From assembly GCA_947365485.1 (NCBI GenBank), contig CANAXK010000065.1, forward strand, positions 1-8,405: a DNA stretch of 8,405 bases, given 5' to 3'. Made by a program: the position numbers and the translations under genes. Under the pieces are notes generated by a model. That model had not been told where the DNA came from and ran no database searches. It saw only the letters and a program-made list of their open reading frames with translations. Source of the stretch: an uncultured bacterium (lineage in GTDB: Bacteria > Cyanobacteriota > Vampirovibrionia > Gastranaerophilales > Gastranaerophilaceae). Below, piece after piece: positions 1 to 6,015 of this stretch; the stretch's first letter is position 1; the number at the start of each line of letters is the position of its first letter.

Positions 1-1
1 C

Positions 2-43
2 AGCTACGGCGAGCTTTTAACCAACGTGGTTAAAAGAGGGTAG
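2..43 (+). CDS. Possible C-terminal end of an upstream gene (partial)
   Basis: Reading from base 2, the first codons give SYGELLTNVVKRG followed by TAG at 41-43. The composition is protein-like and the stop lies well before pgk, so this could be the last 13 residues of a gene that starts outside the window. The other two forward frames stop at 31-33 and 16-18 and look less natural. The stretch also contains a perfect hairpin (14-36), so it might instead be intergenic. It is too short to assign a family. Confidence 0.25.
   Translation, partial: SYGELLTNVVKRG
14..36. repeat. Perfect 10-bp inverted repeat
   Basis: CTTTTAACCA at 14-23 is the exact reverse complement of TGGTTAAAAG at 27-36, with a 3-base centre ACG. 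No T-tract follows on the plus strand (the next bases are AGGGTAGGG), so it is not a canonical intrinsic terminator. It may be an operator-type palindrome, a transcript-end hairpin of the upstream gene, or chance coding structure. Confidence 0.5.
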
Positions 44-51
44 GGAGGCAG

Positions 52-65
52 CTAAGCAGCCTTAG
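52..65. repeat. Short hairpin CTAAG/CTTAG
   Basis: CTAAG (52-56) and CTTAG (61-65) are perfect complements around the loop CAGC. The internal TAAGCAGC (53-60) is also the reverse complement of GCTGCTTA, found in both copies of the tandem repeat at 107-136. The whole 48-136 stretch may therefore be one small repeat element containing inverted copies. Confidence 0.4.
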
Positions 66-106
66 TTTGTGATTGGCATGCTTAAAGATTAAGAATAAAT
101 TTGCCC

Positions 107-136
107 AGCTGCTTAACTTCCTAGCTGCTTAACTTC
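107..136. repeat. Tandem direct repeat, 14-bp unit, 16-bp period
   Basis: AGCTGCTTAACTTC occurs at 107-120 and again, identically, at 123-136, separated by CT. The core GCTGCTTA has an inverted partner at 53-60. The unit lies 37-66 bases upstream of the pgk -10 element, so it could be a regulator-binding array or the edge of a dispersed intergenic repeat. The sequence alone does not decide. Confidence 0.65.
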
Positions 137-171
137 TCCTTCCTTTTCCCCGTGCACAAAGAACATGTTTT

Positions 172-180
172 TGCTACAAT
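172..180 (+). promoter_or_regulatory. Extended -10 promoter of pgk
   Basis: TGCTACAAT at 172-180 fits the extended -10 pattern TGnTATAAT with one mismatch. The expected -35 position (about 152-157, GTGCAC) is weak, which is usual for extended -10 promoters. It predicts a start near 187 and a leader of about 23 bases holding the AAAGGAAAG Shine-Dalgarno stretch (196-204). Confidence 0.5.
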
Positions 181-209
181 ATCCATGCAAATAAGAAAGG
201 AAAGAGACC

Positions 210-1406
210 ATGAAAAAATCAATCAAAGATTTAGGCGACATCAAAGGTAAAACAGCTCTTGTAAGAGTTGACATTAACGTACCTCTTGATGAAAACAAAA
301 ATGTTACAGACGATACACGTATTCAGGCGATTGTTCCTACGGTTAACTACCTGAAAGAAAAGGGAGCAAAAATTGTTCTTATGGCTCACTTAGGAAGACC
401 AAAGGGAGAAAAGAACCCTGAATTTACGCTTGAGCCTGTTGCAAAATACATGGCTAAGGTTTTCGGTGAAGACATCGTTTTCATACCTTCTGTAGAAGAA
501 GCAAAACCTTATGTTGAAAAACTTGCAGACGGTCAAATCGCTTTATTGGAAAACATCCGTTACTACAAGGCTGAAGAAGCAAAAGACGACGATATGACTT
601 TTGCAGAAGAATTAGCAAAATTAGGTAATTTCTACGTAAATGACGCATTCGGCGCAGCTCACAGAAACCACACTTCAACAGCAAAATTGGCAAAAATTCT
701 TAAGCCTGCTGTTTCAGGTTTGTTGATGGAAAAAGAAATCAGATGCTTGTCACAGGCGCTTGATAATCCTACAAGACCTTTCACAGCTGTTGTTGGCGGT
801 GCAAAAGTTTCTTCTAAAATCGGAGTTTTGGAAAACCTTCTTGACAAGGTTGACAACATGATTATTGGTGGCGGCATGGCTTACACATTTGTTAAGGCTA
901 ACGGCGGCAAAATCGGTAACTCAATCTGTGAAGACGACCAGCTTGAAGTTGCTAAGGCTATTGAAAAGAAAGCACAGGAAAAAGGCGTTAAGCTCGTTAT
1001 GGCAACAGACGTACTTGTTACTGACGATTTTTCAGGCAACGGCACAAACAAATTTGTTAAGATTAACGAAATTCCTGACGGATTTGAAGGTGTTGACGCT
1101 GGCCCTGAATCAAGAAAAGCTTTTGCAGAAGTTCTAAAATCTTCAAAAACAATCTTGATGAACGGCCCTGTTGGCGCATTTGAAAACCCTAAATTCGCTG
1201 AAGGCACAAAAGCTGTTCTTGAAGCAATTGTTGAAGCTACAAAGAACGGCGCTGTTTCTGTAATCGGCGGCGGCGACTCTGTTTCTGCTGCTAAGAAATT
1301 CTGCAAAGCAGAAGACTTCACCCACGTTTCTACAGGCGGCGGTGCTTCATTAGAATTTATTGAAGGCAAAGTGTTACCGGGCGTTGCAGCTTTGGATGAC
1401 AAGTAG
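210..1406 (+). CDS. pgk: Phosphoglycerate kinase
   Basis: Phosphoglycerate kinase is the cytosolic glycolytic enzyme that interconverts 1,3-bisphosphoglycerate plus ADP and 3-phosphoglycerate plus ATP. The 398 residues match the usual bacterial length. Visible family blocks in order are VRVDINVPLD (18-27, substrate site; many homologues have Phe where this has Ile), HLGRPKG (60-66), LENIRYYKAEE (113-123), FYVNDAFGAAHR (141-152), GGAKVSSKIGV (196-206, nucleotide site), GGGMAYTF (220-227), GPVGAFE (319-325), GGGDS (353-357) and STGGGAS (374-380). The ATG at 210 has an AAAGGAAAG ribosome site 5 bases or more upstream. Its own promoter and terminator suggest a monocistronic unit. Codon use is strongly biased to GCT, ACA and CTT types, as expected of a highly expressed gene. 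Nothing is missing or truncated. Confidence 0.98.
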   Translation: MKKSIKDLGDIKGKTALVRVDINVPLDENKNVTDDTRIQAIVPTVNYLKEKGAKIVLMAHLGRPKGEKNPEFTLEPVAKYMAKVFGEDIVFIPSVEEAKPYVEKLADGQIALLENIRYYKAEEAKDDDMTFAEELAKLGNFYVNDAFGAAHRNHTSTAKLAKILKPAVSGLLMEKEIRCLSQALDNPTRPFTAVVGGAKVSSKIGVLENLLDKVDNMIIGGGMAYTFVKANGGKIGNSICEDDQLEVAKAIEKKAQEKGVKLVMATDVLVTDDFSGNGTNKFVKINEIPDGFEGVDAGPESRKAFAEVLKSSKTILMNGPVGAFENPKFAEGTKAVLEAIVEATKNGAVSVIGGGDSVSAAKKFCKAEDFTHVSTGGGASLEFIEGKVLPGVAALDDK

Positions 1407-1427
1407 TCTGGGACATTAGATTTTAAG

Positions 1428-1459
1428 AAAGGATACGATTTTTCATCGTGTCCTTTTTT
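1428..1459 (+). terminator. Intrinsic terminator of pgk
   Basis: AAAGGATACGAT (1428-1439) pairs with ATCGTGTCCTTT (1445-1456) over 12 base pairs including one T-G wobble, with a 5-base loop TTTTC and an uninterrupted run of six T from 1454. It lies 22 bases after the pgk stop and is a textbook rho-independent terminator. Confidence 0.92.
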
Positions 1460-1516
1460 ATTAGCAAAAATTATTTTTTTTGAGTATTATATTATCAAGT
1501 GTAATAAGAAATAGAA

Positions 1517-2956
1517 GTGTTGAAAAAAGTGACAAAAACAAATCAAGATATAAAAGAAACAACCAAAATAAAAGCTCCAATCGTGGACGCGCTCAAAACA
1601 GCTTACGAAAACCCGACCTACCAGTTCCATATTCCGGGACACACAAAAGGTAAGGCGATTTTCAAAGATTTCAAAAAACTTACGGGCGAAAAAGTGCTGA
1701 ATATTGACACAACCGACGAGTTTGATAATCTCGGCACCCTTCATCCTGCAACAGGACCAATCAAGGAAGCGCAGGAGCTTGCAGCAGAAGCCTTTGGCGC
1801 AAAAAAAACTTTCTTTTTACTCAACGGCTCAACAGCCGGAAATCTTGCGCTTGCAATGTCACTTACAAAAAAAGGGCAGAAAATTATTGTTAACAGAAAC
1901 TGCCACCGCTCAATACTTACAGGACTTATCATATCCGGTGCAGAACCGCTCTGGGTTTGCCCTAACAGGATTGACGACTGGTCTGTGTGGGGAAATGTTG
2001 ATGCGGGTCAGATTGAAGAACTCTTGAAAACCCACGAAGATGTATCAATGGTCTGGATTACAAACCCGACTTACGAAGGGGTTGTATCTGACATAAAATC
2101 AATAAGCATTGTCTGCAAAAAGTACGGCGTGCCTTTGATTGTAGACGAGGCACATGGCTGCCTGTGGAATTTTAATAAGCACCTTCCGGAAACAGCATTA
2201 AAACTCGGGGCTGATGCTGTAGTACACTCACTTCACAAGACCGGCGGAAGCATGAGTCAGAGCTCCATGCTCCACATCTCAAAGGATTCATGCCTAGATT
2301 GCAATGCTGTTGAAAAAGCTTTGAAGCTCCTACACACAACAAGCCCATCGCTCTTGCTTCTTGCAAGCCTCGACGCAGCAAGAGCAAACTTGCAGTCAAA
2401 ATCAGGCCAGAAGCTTTTGGACAGGGCTATTGCAAATGCCAAGTACTTAAGAACAAGGCTGGATGCTATTCCTAACCTGCATCAGCTTAAGTCTGATTTC
2501 GGGTACAAAACGGATGTAACAAAGGTGTTCATAAAAATCGACGGGCTTTCCGGGAAAAGGCTTGAATCAATTCTTGAAATCGATTTCGGGATTGAAGTTG
2601 AGTCAGCTTCTGACATCGGGGTTCTGATTCTCTGCAACCTTGGAAACAAGCGCTCTGATTTCAAATACCTTGCTGACGCGCTTGAGAGCATTGCTTCAAC
2701 CAATTATCAGGATATTTACTATCTTGAAAACCGCAAGCACATGCCAATGCTCGAGCCTAAGATTATGATGAGCTTAAGAGAAGCATTTTACGCAGAAAAA
2801 GAAACAATCTCCAAGCTTAACGCGATTGGCAGAATCTCGGCAGAAGTCGTTGCAGAGTGCCCTCCTGGGATTTCAATCCTGCTTCCGGGAGAGCTCATTA
2901 CAGAGGCGCACATGCCTTACCTGAATGATTACGAATTTCTGGAAGTTGTAAAATAA
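1517..2956 (+). CDS. PLP-dependent Orn/Lys/Arg decarboxylase (short SpeA type)
   Basis: This is a fold-type I pyridoxal-phosphate decarboxylase of the Orn/Lys/Arg family, probably making agmatine, cadaverine or putrescine in the cytoplasm. Family signatures are HIPGH (38-42), GSTAGN (104-109, phosphate-binding region), DEAHG (210-214, the Asp contacting the PLP ring nitrogen) and HSLHKT (237-242), with Lys241 as the expected Schiff-base lysine. The C-terminal domain carries CPPGISILLPGE (448-459), matching the family's PPGIP..PGE block. At 479 residues it matches the compact Bacillus SpeA/cyanobacterial type rather than the roughly 710-residue enterobacterial enzymes, as it lacks the N-terminal response-regulator-like wing. 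The motifs do not settle whether the substrate is arginine or lysine. The GTG start at 1517 has only a weak purine-rich site upstream; GTG at 1529 is an alternative. The stop overlaps the next gene's ATG by one base. Confidence 0.93.
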   Translation: MLKKVTKTNQDIKETTKIKAPIVDALKTAYENPTYQFHIPGHTKGKAIFKDFKKLTGEKVLNIDTTDEFDNLGTLHPATGPIKEAQELAAEAFGAKKTFFLLNGSTAGNLALAMSLTKKGQKIIVNRNCHRSILTGLIISGAEPLWVCPNRIDDWSVWGNVDAGQIEELLKTHEDVSMVWITNPTYEGVVSDIKSISIVCKKYGVPLIVDEAHGCLWNFNKHLPETALKLGADAVVHSLHKTGGSMSQSSMLHISKDSCLDCNAVEKALKLLHTTSPSLLLLASLDAARANLQSKSGQKLLDRAIANAKYLRTRLDAIPNLHQLKSDFGYKTDVTKVFIKIDGLSGKRLESILEIDFGIEVESASDIGVLILCNLGNKRSDFKYLADALESIASTNYQDIYYLENRKHMPMLEPKIMMSLREAFYAEKETISKLNAIGRISAEVVAECPPGISILLPGELITEAHMPYLNDYEFLEVVK

Positions 2957-3384
2957 TGGCGCGCAAAAAACAGTATTCAAACAAGTCTGTCCATTTTTTG
3001 GTAACTTTTATCCTGATGGCAACAGGCGCTTACTACTTCTTTTTGAGCTACGTTCCGCAAAAATGGTACGAGCCTCAAACAATGCGTCCGAATCAGGTGG
3101 AATCTTACTACGTAAACCAATGGTGTACGCCAGATTTTGGACGCAGGGAAGCTGTATTGTGGGACATGACACGGGTTGACTGCCTCACAAAAGATTACGC
3201 AATTGAGTTTGATTTTGCCAAAAAATGGGCGGAATCAATCGGACAAGCTCTCTATTACTCAAAAATGACCGGCAAATCACCGGCAGTTGTTCTGATTCTT
3301 ACAAGTGCAGCAGACTACAGGTACGTGAAGCGCATAGAAAGACTCGACAACGGGATTAAAATATTTTTAGTCAAGGCTTATTAG
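2956..3384 (+). CDS. Membrane-anchored protein with PD-(D/E)XK-like domain, function unknown
   Basis: This 142-residue protein has a basic N-terminus (MARKKQYSNK), one hydrophobic segment at about 13-31 (a membrane anchor or uncleaved signal) and a soluble domain of about 110 residues. In that domain GRREAVLWD (62-70), VDCLT (74-78), EFDFAKKW (84-91) and IGQALYY (95-101) follow an E...D...ExD/K...Q-helix order. That recalls the PD-(D/E)XK nuclease fold, where the final Gln/Tyr helix packs behind the active site. Similar small proteins are usually annotated as hypothetical. The assignment is motif-level inference. Start ATG overlaps the decarboxylase TAA (TAATG), which implies translational coupling. 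The two cysteines (57 and 76) would face the periplasm if the N-terminus is cytoplasmic, and a periplasmic nuclease or a non-catalytic relative is possible. Confidence 0.85.
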   Translation: MARKKQYSNKSVHFLVTFILMATGAYYFFLSYVPQKWYEPQTMRPNQVESYYVNQWCTPDFGRREAVLWDMTRVDCLTKDYAIEFDFAKKWAESIGQALYYSKMTGKSPAVVLILTSAADYRYVKRIERLDNGIKIFLVKAY

Positions 3385-3392
3385 AAGAAAAA

Positions 3393-3439
3393 CCGCTGTA
3401 TTGGTTAGCAAAAATAGAAAGAGTGCAGACTAACAGCGG
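3393..3439 (+). repeat. Imperfect inverted repeat after the membrane-protein gene
   Basis: CCGCTG (3393-3398) pairs with CAGCGG (3434-3439), and TTAG (3405-3408) with CTAA (3430-3433), leaving a 6-base bulge on the left arm. It starts 8 bases after the 3384 stop and could mark the transcript end, but no T-tract follows, so it is not a canonical terminator. Confidence 0.4.
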
Positions 3440-3447
3440 CAATGCGC

Positions 3448-3506
3448 ATAACTATAGCTATAATTACCAAAATACCAGCTATAGATGGTATATAAATAAC
3501 TATAGC
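3448..3506. promoter_or_regulatory. Repeat cluster, probable operator region of the first XRE gene
   Basis: ATAACTATAGC occurs identically at 3448-3458 and 3496-3506, a 48-bp interval. Between them, TACCAGCTATAGATGGTA (3473-3490) is an 18-bp palindrome with a single mismatched symmetric pair, centred on another CTATAG. Three CTATAG-centred sites directly upstream of a solitary HTH gene suggest autoregulation. An extended -10 pattern, TGGTATATA (3486-3494), overlaps the central palindrome, so a bound protein could block polymerase. The binding role is inference. Confidence 0.55.
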
Positions 3507-3520
3507 AGGTGGAAGCAAGT

Positions 3521-3766
3521 GTGTCAATATGCAATCATATTGGTATGGACAAGAATGAGATTTTAGTTGAGTTCGGCAAAAATCTTCGCGCAGAACGGAA
3601 TCGTGCGGGATATTCTCAGGAGGGGCTAGCCGAAAAAATGGGTATATGTGCAGGAAAGCACATTGGCACAATTGAGCGCGGCGAGACTAATCCGACTCTT
3701 ACAACTATCATTGCCATTATGAAGACGCTGGATGTGAGTTTTGACAAGTTATTTGAAGTTGAGTAG
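3521..3766 (+). CDS. XRE-family HTH transcriptional regulator
   Basis: This is a small single-domain DNA-binding protein of the Cro/C1 (HTH_3) family, probably a dimeric repressor. Counted from the GTG at 3521 (81 residues), the fold runs from FGKNLRAERNRAG (18-30) through YSQEGLAEKMGI (31-42, helices 2 and 3 begin) to GTIERGETNPTL (49-60), and ends with DVSFDKLFEVE. There is no sensor or peptidase domain. I chose GTG 3521 because AGGTGG at 3507-3512 lies 8 bases upstream. ATG at 3545 would give a more typical N-terminus (MDKNEIL) but has no visible ribosome site; GTG 3509 overlaps that site. It stands alone between the repeat cluster and a terminator, with no obvious target gene beyond itself and possibly the kinase downstream. 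Its codon use (GCGCAG, CGTGCG, GGGGCT) seems somewhat GC-richer than its neighbours, so it may be acquired. Confidence 0.88.
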   Translation: MSICNHIGMDKNEILVEFGKNLRAERNRAGYSQEGLAEKMGICAGKHIGTIERGETNPTLTTIIAIMKTLDVSFDKLFEVE

Positions 3767-3814
3767 GCGAGATTAAACTTACCGGAAAATCCTGTAAACT
3801 TTTTTTACAAAACT

Positions 3815-3837
3815 GGCTCTAATACGAGCTTTTTTTT
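3815..3837 (+). terminator. Intrinsic terminator after the first XRE gene
   Basis: GGCTC (3815-3819) pairs with GAGCT (3826-3830; one G-T wobble) around the loop TAATAC, and T continues to 3837. The stem is short but the U-tract is long. A weaker hairpin, TGTAAA/TTTACA (3793-3809), sits just ahead of it. Confidence 0.7.
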
Positions 3838-3848
3838 GTTATTTACTA

Positions 3849-3854
3849 TACAAT
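3849..3854 (+). promoter_or_regulatory. Probable -10 element of the kinase operon
   Basis: TACAAT at 3849-3854 (within TATACAAT) matches the -10 consensus in five of six bases and lies 27 bases before the kinase ATG. The -35 position falls inside the preceding terminator and is weak. The same TACAAT hexamer serves pgk. Confidence 0.45.
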
Positions 3855-3880
3855 GTTTATGATGGATTAAGGACGGTATT

Positions 3881-4717
3881 ATGGTAGAAACTTTTGAACT
3901 CACAAATTATAACTTTTATTCAAGCAGACTGGATATGGAGCTTATAACGAATATTGTCGACACCTTAAAAGAGATTCTTGAAGAAGACAAAAAGCAGGAG
4001 CAGCCTCTTTTTCTAAAAGTTGCAGACGATTTTATCCTGGATATTGCAAGAAAAGTTGTTCAAGAGAAAAAGAAAACCTTCCTCATAGGGATAACTGGCG
4101 AGAGCGCTTCCGGCAAGACTGTTTTTGTTGATAACACAATTGAAGCAGTTGTAAGAGACCGCAAGGAAGGAATTTACACTGTAATCCGTCAGGACGATTA
4201 TTACAAGGACACATCAAAAGAGCTTCTTGAAGCCGGAAGCTACGATGCTTTGTTCAAAACCGGATTCAGCTTTGACACGCCGGATGTCATTGATTTGGAG
4301 CTTATGAGAAAACACCTTCTCGGCTTAAAGCAGGGTAAAACAATTGTCTCGCCAAGATACGATTTTGTGACCTGCATTTCCAGCCCTGACGGGGATGAAA
4401 AAAGACCTGCAAAAGTTATTTTAACAGAAGGGCTTTATGTTCTTAATCAGGAAGTACGGGACATCATGGATGTAAAGGTTTACGTATTCACGCCAATTGA
4501 CGTAATCAAGGAGCGTTGGTACAAGCGTGCTGTTTCACGCGGCAAGACCGGCGAGGCTGCTGATTTGCAGTTCAAGAACGTAAACGAAACAGCCCAGCAA
4601 TACATCAGACCTACATACCAGATTGCGGATTGCATTATAAATGGTATGGTTGACAAGAATTACATAAAAGTCATCACAGATAAGATTATGACACGTCTTG
4701 CAGAGATTTGCTGCTAA
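3881..4717 (+). CDS. Uridine kinase-like P-loop nucleoside kinase
   Basis: This belongs to the uridine kinase/phosphoribulokinase family of P-loop kinases, which phosphorylate the 5' hydroxyl of uridine or cytidine in salvage. Landmarks are the Walker A loop GITGESASGKT (70-80), QDDYYKD (104-110), FDTPDVIDLELM (131-142), SPRYDF (157-162, nucleoside-side motif), TEGLYVL (182-188) and RWYKRAVSRGKTG (212-224, lid region). At 278 residues it is about 65 longer than E. coli Udk. The extra length is an N-terminal extension (1-65) rich in charged helix and without the TGS domain found on some nucleoside kinases. Substrate identity is therefore open. ATG 3881 has AAGGAC 6 bases upstream. It is followed after 28 bases by queD on the same strand and probably heads that transcript. 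Confidence 0.85.
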   Translation: MVETFELTNYNFYSSRLDMELITNIVDTLKEILEEDKKQEQPLFLKVADDFILDIARKVVQEKKKTFLIGITGESASGKTVFVDNTIEAVVRDRKEGIYTVIRQDDYYKDTSKELLEAGSYDALFKTGFSFDTPDVIDLELMRKHLLGLKQGKTIVSPRYDFVTCISSPDGDEKRPAKVILTEGLYVLNQEVRDIMDVKVYVFTPIDVIKERWYKRAVSRGKTGEAADLQFKNVNETAQQYIRPTYQIADCIINGMVDKNYIKVITDKIMTRLAEICC

Positions 4718-4745
4718 AGATTTGGAGCATATAGGGGGAGAAAAA

Positions 4746-5108
4746 ATGTTTGAACTAAAAGCGCAGATGTACTTTTCAGCAGCGCATCACTTACTTAATT
4801 ATGACGGAGAATGCGAGAACCAGCACGGTCACAACTGGCTTGTAGAGGCTTATTGCAAGGGAAATTCTTTAGATAAGAGCAACATTCTTGTTGACTACAA
4901 GGTTCTGAAGCGTGAAATGAAGGCTGTTTTAGACCTGCTTGACCATAAGGACATCAACGAGCTTCCGGAATTTAAGAGTGAAAGTCCGTCTTCCGAGATG
5001 ATTTCGATGTTTATTTATAACAAGCTCAAGGAAAGAATTGTGCAGATTTCCAAGGTGTCAGTATGGGAGACTGCGACTTCCTGCGCAAGTTATTTTGAAG
5101 AGGATTAA
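4746..5108 (+). CDS. queD: 6-carboxy-5,6,7,8-tetrahydropterin synthase / PTPS family (QueD)
   Basis: QueD converts 7,8-dihydroneopterin triphosphate to 6-carboxytetrahydropterin, an early step of queuosine (7-deazaguanine) synthesis in the cytosol. From the ATG at 4746 the protein has 120 residues, the usual family length. The zinc ligands are His14 (SAAHHL, 11-16) and His27/His29 (HGHNW, 27-31). Cys23, in the C-x3-HGH arrangement, is the expected catalytic cysteine; DLLDHKDIN (63-71) supplies the Asp-His pair and WETATSCASY (107-116) the pterin-binding Glu. The frame is open back to an ATG at 4698, inside the kinase gene, but GGGGGAG at 4734-4740 sits 5 bases before 4746 and the family N-terminus starts there, so 4746 is preferred. 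The QueD and related PTPS forms differ only subtly. No queC, queE or queF is in the window. Confidence 0.9.
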   Translation: MFELKAQMYFSAAHHLLNYDGECENQHGHNWLVEAYCKGNSLDKSNILVDYKVLKREMKAVLDLLDHKDINELPEFKSESPSSEMISMFIYNKLKERIVQISKVSVWETATSCASYFEED

Positions 5109-5114
5109 ATTTTA

Positions 5115-5151
5115 TCCCCTCGCCCTACGGGAGAGGGTTAGGGTGAGGGGA
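5115..5151. repeat. GC-rich palindromic intergenic repeat (REP-like) with G-quadruplex pattern
   Basis: The left arm TCCCCTCGCCCTA (5115-5127) pairs with TAGGGTGAGGGGA (5139-5151) over 13 base pairs with one wobble. The G-rich strand reads GGG-AGA-GGG-TTA-GGG-TGA-GGGG (5129-5150), four G-runs with 3-base spacers, and CCC-rich hairpins of this type recur as dispersed elements in many bacterial genomes (recalled, not searched). No T-tract follows, so termination is unlikely. It sits between queD and uppP and could act as an mRNA-stabilising or attenuating structure. Confidence 0.75.
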
Positions 5152-5172
5152 CAATTCAATTGAGAGGAAAAA

Positions 5173-6012
5173 ATGGATTTAATACAATCAATACTCATGG
5201 GGATTGTTCAGGGTTTGAGCGAATTTTTGCCGATTTCAAGCTCTGCGCACCTTGTTTTTACGTCTAATTTTTACAAAGTATTCAAAGGAATTGAGATTGT
5301 TCAAGAATCGAATCAGGAAGTTTTTCTTGATATAATGCTTCATCTGGGCACGCTGATTGCTGTCTTGATTTTCTTTAGAAAAGAAATTTGGAAAATCCTT
5401 AAAGCGCTCTATGTCGGGCTTAAGACCAAAGATTACAGCGCGCATGATTTCAAAATCGGGGTCTATATTGCGCTCGGCACGGTTATCACTATTCTGATTG
5501 CTTATCCTCTGAACGAAGTTGCGGGGTTTCTTGTATTCAAGCCTGCAATTGTCGGCACTTTGCTTGTTCTCACAGGCGCCTTGCTTCTGTTCAGCGAATC
5601 ATGGGCAAAAAAACACCCTGACAAAAAAGAGATTACCTTGAAGACTTCGATTATGATTGCAATTGCACAGGGTCTTGCAGCGCTTCCGGGGTTTTCACGC
5701 TCGGGCTTAACCATTGCAACAGGGCTTTTGAACGGCTCTGACAGAACTACAGCAGCTCGATACTCGTTTTTGTTAAGCATTCCGATAATCCTCGGCGCTT
5801 CAATGGTTTACCCGCTCGTAAAGTTGGATTTGCATGAAATTTTGGGATACAACTGGACTGCAATCATTGCAGGTACACTTGTTTCAGGGATTGTCGGATA
5901 TTTGTGCATAAAATATTTTCTGAAATTCATATCAAGATTCTCACTTGCGGTTTTCGGGTACTACTGTTTGATAATGGGGATTGTGACAGCAATTTTTTTC
6001 TGGGGGAGATAA
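5173..6012 (+). CDS. uppP: Undecaprenyl-diphosphate phosphatase UppP/BacA
   Basis: This integral membrane phosphatase dephosphorylates undecaprenyl diphosphate to regenerate the lipid carrier for peptidoglycan and surface glycans; extra copies give bacitracin resistance. At 279 residues it has the normal length. The duplicated signature is clear: QGLSEFLPISSSAH (13-26), with Glu17, the serine cluster and His26, and PGFSRSG (172-178) with the conserved Arg176. The first acidic position of the E/QxxxE motif is Gln13, which is common in the family. Around seven or eight hydrophobic segments cover the rest, for example 55-68, 96-118, 126-141, 196-216, 228-246 and 257-277. GAGAGGA (5162-5168) gives a ribosome site 4-5 bases before ATG 5173. 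deoC follows after 3 bases, which implies co-transcription. Confidence 0.96.
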   Translation: MDLIQSILMGIVQGLSEFLPISSSAHLVFTSNFYKVFKGIEIVQESNQEVFLDIMLHLGTLIAVLIFFRKEIWKILKALYVGLKTKDYSAHDFKIGVYIALGTVITILIAYPLNEVAGFLVFKPAIVGTLLVLTGALLLFSESWAKKHPDKKEITLKTSIMIAIAQGLAALPGFSRSGLTIATGLLNGSDRTTAARYSFLLSIPIILGASMVYPLVKLDLHEILGYNWTAIIAGTLVSGIVGYLCIKYFLKFISRFSLAVFGYYCLIMGIVTAIFFWGR

Positions 6013-6015
6013 TAA

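Noticed and set aside
881..1402. Long minus-strand open frame of 173 codons antisense to pgk
   Set aside because: It lies wholly within the well-supported pgk gene, has no plausible ribosome site, and reads as a compositional shadow of the biased pgk codons.
3443..3496. 17-codon plus-strand ORF (MRITIAIITKIPAIDGI) within the repeat cluster
   Set aside because: It has no Shine-Dalgarno sequence, and its codons are explained by the operator-like repeats.
3448..3506. Possible CRISPR-like repeat pair (two identical 11-mers 48 bp apart)
   Set aside because: The repeats are too short, there are only two copies, and the spacing contains a third related palindrome. An operator cluster explains it better.
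3405..3671. Minus-strand frame with a hydrophobic stretch opposite the first XRE gene
   Set aside because: The hydrophobic run comes from the CTATAG/TATA-rich repeat cluster read backwards, and the rest is antisense to the HTH gene. No start or promoter support was seen.
4698..4745. Upstream ATG extending queD by 16 codons into the kinase gene
   Set aside because: The extension is not family-like, and the strong GGGGGAG site directly precedes ATG 4746.
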